Part shown: positions 1-3,162 of the stretch, one piece after another
Layout of the letters: each line of letters opens with the position of its first letter
Numbering within the stretch: the first letter of the stretch is position 1
NCBI RefSeq assembly: GCF_000721935.1
Contig: NZ_KL585450.1
Location: 38,867-44,045, forward strand
Direction: 5' to 3'
From: Streptomyces sp. NRRL WC-3549
Lineage (GTDB): Bacteria; Actinomycetota; Actinomycetes; Streptomycetales; Streptomycetaceae
Length of the DNA stretch: 5,179 nucleotides
Made by a program: the position numbers and the translations under genes
The notes under the pieces: generated by a model
Seen by the model: only the letters and a program-made list of their open reading frames with translations
Database searches by the model: none
Told to the model about the DNA's origin: nothing

Positions 1-4
1 GCAA

Positions 5-26
5 TGTGCGAGACGAGTCTCGCACA
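5..26 (-). terminator. Hairpin downstream of tRNA-Glu, probable terminator
   Basis: Nine bases (TGTGCGAGA) pair perfectly with TCTCGCACA around a CGAG tetraloop. The hairpin begins 10 bp past the 3' end of the minus-strand tRNA gene, where a transcript terminator is expected. No run of T follows on the minus strand (the next bases read TTGC). Hairpins without a U-tract are common as terminators in Streptomyces, so this is still the best reading. Because the stem is symmetric it could also act on a plus-strand transcript entering from the left. Termination itself is inferred. Confidence 0.6.
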
Positions 27-36
27 CGGTAAAGCG

Positions 37-109
37 TGCCCCCAACGGGATTCGAACCCGTGCTACCGCCTTGAAAGGGCGGCGTCCTGGGCCACTAGAC
101 GATGAGGGC
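37..109 (-). tRNA. tRNA-Glu (anticodon UUC)
   Basis: Read on the minus strand, this 73-base gene folds into a full cloverleaf. The acceptor stem GCCCTCA (109-103) pairs with TGGGGGC (44-38), with one G-T pair, and the discriminator base is A at 37. The anticodon stem CCGCC/GGCGG encloses the loop CTTTCAA, giving anticodon TTC (plus-strand 73-75), which reads GAA and GAG glutamate codons. The T arm is ACGGG-TTCGAAT-CCCGT with the expected GTTCGA core. The D-arm region CGTCTAGTGGCCCAGGACG resembles bacterial tRNA-Glu. The CCA end is not encoded (CGC follows the discriminator), so it must be added after transcription, as for many actinomycete tRNAs. A separate promoter lies upstream and a hairpin downstream, consistent with a monocistronic unit. 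Confidence 0.96.
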
Positions 110-153
110 TAAGGGCCCACCTGCGCACCTTCCGGCGCGTCGGGGACGTGAGA

Positions 154-183
154 AGCATATGGGATGGGAGGAGCTATCGCCAA
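154..183 (-). promoter_or_regulatory. Putative promoter of tRNA-Glu
   Basis: On the minus strand a -35-like TTGGCG (183-178) is followed after 18 bp by a -10-like TATGCT (159-154). Each matches four of six positions of the vegetative consensus. Transcription would start near 147, leaving a leader of about 38 nt to be removed before the tRNA 5' end at 109. This 80-bp gap between the phosphoesterase stop codon and the tRNA is noticeably AT-richer around the -10 than its surroundings. No terminator for the phosphoesterase is visible in the gap, so some tRNA transcript may come from read-through. Confidence 0.5.
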
Positions 184-189
184 AACGGT

Positions 190-1713
190 TTACGGGGAGG
201 GTGTGGGCGCGCCCGGGGAGGGCGTGGACTCCGACAGGTTCTCCTCCGGCAGATGGCGGCTGACCTCGGCCGTCGTCAGCCCGAGCCCGCCCAGGGTGAT
301 CTCGTCCCAGGCCTGCAGATGCCGGGTGGAGCGGTCCATGTAGAGCACCGAGGCGCGGACCTTCTCGGGCTTCTCGTTCTGCACGGCGCGCAGGCCGCCG
401 CCGCCCGTGGAACCCTCGACCTTCAGCCGCGTACCCAGGGGCAGGAGTTCGTTCACCCGGTGGTGGACGTGGCCGGCCAGGACCAGTGGGACCGTGCCGT
501 CCGTCTCCCGGGCCGCGGTCGGGTCGTGGGTCACCGCGATGTCCACCGGGGTGCCGGCCTTCCGCTGGGCGCGCATCGCCGCGGCCAGCTCCCTGCCCGC
601 CTTCCGCTCGGCCTCCTCGCCGCCCCGGGGGCGCACCCGGTCCGGGGTGAACTGCGGGTCGCCGGTGCCGGCCACCCGCAGTCCGGCCACGTCCACCGTG
701 GAGCCCTCGTCGAGGACGTGCACGTTCTTGAGCTTCTCCAGGTACTTCTGGGTGGCCCCGGAGTCGTGGTTGCCCCGGACCCACACGTAGGGCGCGCCGA
801 GGTCGCGGGCCGGGTCCAGGAAGCCGTTCTCGGCGGCCGTGCCGTGGTCCATGGTGTCCCCGGAGTCGATGACCACGTCGATCTCGTACTGCTCCACGAG
901 CGACTGGACGATGTGCCAGGCGGCGGGGTTGAGGTGGATGTCGGAGACGTGCAGGACGCGGATGGTCGCGGGGTCGGGCTGGTAGACGGGGAGCGTGGAG
1001 GTGGCGTCGTACAGCTTGGTCACGTTGGTGACGAGGCGGGCCAACTCCTGCTGGTAGACGTCGAAGTCCGTGACGATCGAGCGGGCGTCGCCGACGACCG
1101 AGGGGGCGCTGGAGAGCAGCCCGGAGAACTTGGGCTCCAGGACCGACTTCGGGTTCCAGGTGGCGTACGCGCTGACGCCGGACGCCGCCAGCAGCGCGAG
1201 GGCGAGTCCCCCGGCGGCCAGGGCGCGGCGCGGCCGGCGGTAGACGACCAGGCCGAGCGCCGTCGCACCGGTGACCACGGCCACGCAGGAGCGGAGCGCC
1301 AGTTCCCGGGTCCCCGCGGCGACGTCGCCGGTGACCTCGTCCTGGAGTCCGGAGAGGCGTTCGGGGTGTTTGACCAGGGCCTGGGAGCGTTCCGGGTCCA
1401 GCTGGTCGACGTCCACGTCGAGGCGGACCGGGGCGTGGTGGGAGTCCAGGTGCAGGGCGCCGAGCGGGGACACGTTGATCTTGGTGCCGCCCGTCACCGA
1501 GGGCCGCAGGGTCATGGTCGTGTCCATGGGCCCCACCGGCGTACGCACGCTGCCGACGGCCAGCAGTCCCAGCCAGGCCCCGAGCACCACGACCGCCGCC
1601 AGACCGAGCGCGCGCACCCAGGGGCGCGGGGCGGCGGTGAGCGAGGTCACGGGGGTGCGGGGGCGGCGGGGGCGGAGGCGGGCGACTGCGGCACGGAGCG
1701 GAGGGCGGGCCAT
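190..1713 (-). CDS. Membrane-anchored metallophosphoesterase (calcineurin-like)
   Basis: The product has 507 residues. An Arg-rich N-terminus (1-33) is followed by a hydrophobic segment at about 34-56, a region of about 80 residues, then two hydrophobic segments at about 139-158 and 164-184 joined by the basic turn RRPRR. The C-terminal half is a calcineurin-like phosphoesterase domain with the family's metal ligands in order: DIH (D258, H260), GD (D286, within GDTMDH), GNHD (N315, H316), TH (H396) and GHVHH (H415, H417). The family uses two metal ions to cleave phosphomono- or phosphodiesters; the substrate here is unknown. The positive-inside rule puts the N-terminus and the basic turn in the cytoplasm and the catalytic domain outside. 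The ATG at 1713 was chosen because the basic/TM start follows it directly; the frame stays open to 1935 but that part lies over the divergent gene. The purine-rich site GGTGGGG sits about 12 nt upstream, rather far. A GTG at 1731 would add six residues. The stop is TAA. The C-terminus (SESTPSPGAPTPSP) is low-complexity. Confidence 0.9.
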   Translation of the reverse strand: MARPPLRAAVARLRPRRPRTPVTSLTAAPRPWVRALGLAAVVVLGAWLGLLAVGSVRTPVGPMDTTMTLRPSVTGGTKINVSPLGALHLDSHHAPVRLDVDVDQLDPERSQALVKHPERLSGLQDEVTGDVAAGTRELALRSCVAVVTGATALGLVVYRRPRRALAAGGLALALLAASGVSAYATWNPKSVLEPKFSGLLSSAPSVVGDARSIVTDFDVYQQELARLVTNVTKLYDATSTLPVYQPDPATIRVLHVSDIHLNPAAWHIVQSLVEQYEIDVVIDSGDTMDHGTAAENGFLDPARDLGAPYVWVRGNHDSGATQKYLEKLKNVHVLDEGSTVDVAGLRVAGTGDPQFTPDRVRPRGGEEAERKAGRELAAAMRAQRKAGTPVDIAVTHDPTAARETDGTVPLVLAGHVHHRVNELLPLGTRLKVEGSTGGGGLRAVQNEKPEKVRASVLYMDRSTRHLQAWDEITLGGLGLTTAEVSRHLPEENLSESTPSPGAPTPSP

Positions 1714-1834
1714 TGGGCGCGTATGCCCCACCCGCCGGGCGAACATGCGGGCGGGCGCCGGTCGGGTGGGCCGGGTGGCGGCCTCCGGGGAGGGCGGTGC
1801 GCCCGGGACCGGCCCCCGCCGGCCGGGCGTACGG

Positions 1835-1846
1835 GACAATGGCCGG
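1835..1846 (+). promoter_or_regulatory. Putative -10 element for a leaderless transcript
   Basis: GACAAT (1835-1840) matches four of six positions of the -10 consensus and ends six bases before the GTG at 1847, so transcription would begin at or next to the start codon. No Shine-Dalgarno sequence precedes the GTG at normal spacing (the intervening bases are GGCCGG). This combination is the usual pattern of leaderless mRNAs, which are common in actinobacteria. I see no convincing -35. The rest of the 133-bp divergent gap (1714-1846) is G+C-rich, and I see no clear promoter for the minus-strand phosphoesterase in it. Confidence 0.4.
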
Positions 1847-2200
1847 GTGCTGGAGATGACGCGCGAGGAGTTCGAAGAGCTGGTGAGCCTGGCTCTTGAC
1901 CGGGTCCCGCCGGAGCTGATGCGGCTGATGGACAACGTCGCGGTGTTCGTGGAGGACGAGCCGGAGGACCCGGGGGACCGGGAACTGCTCGGCCTCTACG
2001 AGGGGACACCGCTCACCGACCGCGGCGAGTGGTACGCGGGGGTCCTGCCGGACCGGATCACCGTCTACCGCGGACCGACGCTGCGGATGTGCGAGACGCG
2101 CGAGGACGTCGTCGCCGAGACGGAGATCACCGTGGTCCACGAGATCGCCCACCACTTCGGCATCGACGACGAGCGGCTGCACGAGCTGGGGTACGGCTGA
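1847..2200 (+). CDS. Small metallopeptidase-family protein (zincin-like, HExxH)
   Basis: The product has 117 residues and is acidic, with no signal peptide or membrane segment, so it is probably cytoplasmic. It matches the actinobacterial metallopeptidase-family proteins of the zincin-like DUF1025/Zincin_1 type: an N-terminal helix (MTREEFEELVSLALDRVP), the block LMDNVAVFVEDEP, a middle section with LLGLYEGTPL and LPDRITVYRGP, and a C-terminal zinc site. That site reads HEIAHHFGIDDERLHELGYG, giving H98, E99 and H102 of HExxH, then G105 and D108 in an HExxHxxGxxD arrangement. D108 as third zinc ligand is inferred by analogy with the snapalysin-type motif. No substrate is established for the family as far as I know. 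The GTG at 1847 was chosen because it fits a leaderless start; the ATG at 1856 would shorten the protein by three residues. The gene diverges from the phosphoesterase and lies 165 bp before the next gene. Confidence 0.9.
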   Translation: MLEMTREEFEELVSLALDRVPPELMRLMDNVAVFVEDEPEDPGDRELLGLYEGTPLTDRGEWYAGVLPDRITVYRGPTLRMCETREDVVAETEITVVHEIAHHFGIDDERLHELGYG

Positions 2201-2365
2201 GCGGGCGGCCACGGGGACGGAGGGCGCCGGCGCCGGGGTGAGGGGCGGTGGCGTGTGGGGGAGTTGTGTCCGGGCGTGTCCCCGGCGGGTGCGGAGGAGT
2301 TGGACACATCGCCCAGCCGGGCCGCCGTTCCCCCCGCCCACGTTCCCCGTTCCGGAGGTGCCTTC
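2201..2365 (+). other. Intergenic region with GC-rich inverted repeats
   Basis: This 165-bp gap contains a perfect 12-bp palindrome (GGCGCCGGCGCC, 2223-2234) and a 5-bp hairpin (CCGGG at 2270-2274 with CCCGG at 2281-2285, six-base loop). There is also a wider inverted repeat, TGTGTCC (2265-2271) with GGACACA (2302-2308). One of these may terminate the metallopeptidase transcript, but none has a T-run and all are weak in so G+C-rich a background. TTGGAC at 2300-2305 resembles a -35 for the next gene, but no matching -10 is visible. The gap ends with a clear ribosome binding site at 2354-2358. Confidence 0.3.
2354..2358 (+). promoter_or_regulatory. Ribosome binding site that fixes the start at 2366
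   Basis: GGAGG lies seven bases before the GTG at 2366. The same frame is open back to an ATG at 2255, but that ATG has no comparable site and would put 37 non-signal-like residues in front of the signal peptide. This site therefore decides the start of the exported protein. Confidence 0.75.
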
Positions 2366-2953
2366 GTGCGCCAGTTGTCCGCCCGCGTCCGCCGGGCAGC
2401 CGTCACCGCGCTGACGATCGCCGCGTCCACCGCCTGCATGAGCGTCGGCGAGGACGCGGCGGAACCGGCTCCGGAGCACCCGGCCGACCGGGCGGGGCGG
2501 TCGGTCCCGCAGCCGGACGGCGAGACCGTGAGCGGTACCGGGTACGCCGGCACGGGCGGCGGCCGCGCCCACGCGCAGAGCGAGCCGGGTGCCTCCTCGC
2601 GGGCCCCCGGGCCCCGCCCTTCCGGCCCCACGCCGTCGGTCGCCCCGTCCGGCAGCCGTCCGGCGCCCCGCCCCGGCGCGCCGGACCGGGACCCGGACCC
2701 GGACCCGGGCCGGGGCCCGGACTCCGGCGGCCCGCCCGCGCCCGAGCCCAGCCTCCCGGACCCCGGCGAACCGCGGCCCCCGGAGGCGAGCCCGGAGCCG
2801 TCCCCGCCCGCTCCGGAGCCGGAGCCCTCGCAGCCGCCGGAGGAGCCGTCGGCCTCCCCGGCCGCGCAGTTCCGCAGCAACACGGCGCAGGGCTCCGGCT
2901 GGGCGGAGTCGCTGCGCACACCGACGGCATCACCGCAGGTCGCGCCGGTGTGA
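2366..2953 (+). CDS. Exported Pro/Ser/Glu-rich protein, probable lipoprotein
   Basis: The product has 195 residues and I do not recognise a domain. The N-terminus is a short export signal: basic residues (R3, R7, R9, R10), a hydrophobic stretch AAVTALTIAA, then S-T-A-C with the cysteine at residue 24. A cysteine here fits a lipobox, although serine at -3 is weaker than the usual Leu/Val/Ile/Ala, so lipidation is probable rather than certain. Residues 25 to about 165 are low-complexity and rich in Pro, Glu, Asp, Gly and Ser, including a DPDPDP run made by three GACCCG repeats (2690-2707) and many PEP/PSP motifs. This is typical of an extended linker through the cell wall. The last 30 residues (QFRSNTAQGSGW, ESLRTP and on to VAPV) are less repetitive and may be the functional end. 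The G/C-ending codon bias persists throughout, which supports a real gene. No terminator is visible before the helicase promoter. Confidence 0.7.
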   Translation: MRQLSARVRRAAVTALTIAASTACMSVGEDAAEPAPEHPADRAGRSVPQPDGETVSGTGYAGTGGGRAHAQSEPGASSRAPGPRPSGPTPSVAPSGSRPAPRPGAPDRDPDPDPGRGPDSGGPPAPEPSLPDPGEPRPPEASPEPSPPAPEPEPSQPPEEPSASPAAQFRSNTAQGSGWAESLRTPTASPQVAPV

Positions 2954-2975
2954 GGCAGGCCGAGGGAAGCCCGGT

Positions 2976-3005
2976 TTGCACAAAGGGGGGAAGGGTGCGT
3001 ATGGT
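2976..3005 (+). promoter_or_regulatory. Putative promoter of the DEAD-box helicase gene
   Basis: TTGCAC (2976-2981) and TATGGT (3000-3005) are separated by 18 bp and each match four of six positions of the vegetative sigma consensus. Transcription would begin near 3012. The segment is visibly lower in G+C than its flanks. A stress-sigma-like pattern overlaps it: GTTT (2974-2977), 15 bases, then GGGTGC (2993-2998), close to the Streptomyces SigB-type GTTT/GGGTAY pattern with one mismatch. A long purine run (AAAGGGGGGAAGGG, 2982-2995) fills the spacer. The promoter lies only 22 bp after the upstream stop codon. Confidence 0.55.
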
Positions 3006-3031
3006 AGTAGATCGTTTGATCCTATTGCCCG

Positions 3032-3061
3032 GCGCCGACACAGAAGAGCGCCGTGTGGCGC
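3032..3061 (+). other. Leader hairpin 1 with a competing alternative fold
   Basis: GCGCC (3032-3036) pairs with GGCGC (3057-3061), and ACAC (3038-3041) pairs with GTGT (3053-3056). This gives nine base pairs with one bulged G at 3037 and an 11-nt loop. A mutually exclusive hairpin can form from CGGCGC (3030-3035) with GCGCCG (3048-3053). The alternatives could allow switching but may also be chance in a GC-rich sequence. Confidence 0.4.
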
Positions 3062-3083
3062 GTACTCTCCCTTGCCGTGGCTG

Positions 3084-3101
3084 GACCGCATTGAGGCGGT
3101 C
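3084..3101 (+). other. Leader hairpin 2
   Basis: GACCGC (3084-3089) pairs perfectly with GCGGTC (3096-3101) around the six-base loop ATTGAG. It sits just upstream of the start-site hairpin and shares only base 3101 with it, so both can form together. No T-run follows, so it is not an obvious attenuator. Confidence 0.4.
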
Positions 3102-3161
3102 GAAATTGCGAATCACGGAGTTACGGGCGCGTGCCGAGACTCCGGAAGGTTTCGCATTTCG
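3101..3161 (+). promoter_or_regulatory. Start-site hairpin flanking the helicase ribosome binding site
   Basis: An outer stem pairs CGAAATTGCGAA (3101-3112) with TTCGCATTTCG (3151-3161): 11 pairs with one bulged T, mostly A-T. An inner stem pairs CGGAGT (3116-3121) with ACTCCG (3139-3144), capped by a small GGC/GCC stem (3126-3128 with 3133-3135). The Shine-Dalgarno GGAAGG (3144-3149) starts on the last base of the inner stem and otherwise lies in the internal loop. The ATG follows the outer stem after one base. The 13-nt gap between this site and the ATG is long for a linear message. Folding, or melting of the AU-rich outer stem, could change how the ribosome sees it. Confidence 0.5.
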
Positions 3162-3162
3162 C

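Larger units (their letters stand above)
3012..3162 (+). promoter_or_regulatory. Long structured 5' leader of the helicase mRNA
   Basis: If transcription starts near 3012, the helicase message has a leader of about 150 nt. It can form three successive hairpins, at 3032-3061, 3084-3101 and 3101-3161, the last ending one base before the ATG at 3163. The leader is less G+C-rich than the coding regions, and its third-position bias is lost. Long structured leaders are known on mRNAs of cold-shock RNA helicases, where structure, temperature or the helicase itself controls expression. Such control is only inferred here. I do not recognise a named riboswitch class. Confidence 0.45.

Noticed and set aside
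37..109. tRNA-Glu as an integration site for a mobile element
   Set aside because: tRNA genes often serve as attachment sites, but no integrase, direct repeat of the tRNA 3' end or plasmid-type gene is seen in the window.
148..1899. Open frame of 583 residues on the plus strand
   Set aside because: It lies antisense to the metallophosphoesterase, which has all its metal-binding motifs; the plus-strand translation shows no recognisable domain.
1714..1935. N-terminal extension of the metallophosphoesterase to an ATG at 1935
   Set aside because: It would overlap the divergent metallopeptidase gene by 89 bp and adds a Ser/Arg/Pro-rich segment unrelated to the basic/TM start at 1713.
2265..2308. 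TGTGTCC/GGACACA inverted repeat as an operator
   Set aside because: The arms are 30 bases apart and only 7 bp long, with no matching regulator motif that I recognise; it is noted only in the intergenic entry.
95..2572. Very long open frame on the minus strand (825 residues)
   Set aside because: It is Arg/Pro/Gly/His-rich nonsense composition across two well-supported genes in other frames, as expected in a GC-rich genome.
3008..3024. TAGATC-GTTT-GATCCTA inverted repeat as an operator at the helicase start site
   Set aside because: Only GATC/GATC plus two pairs after a bulge; GATC is itself a palindrome, so this is weak.
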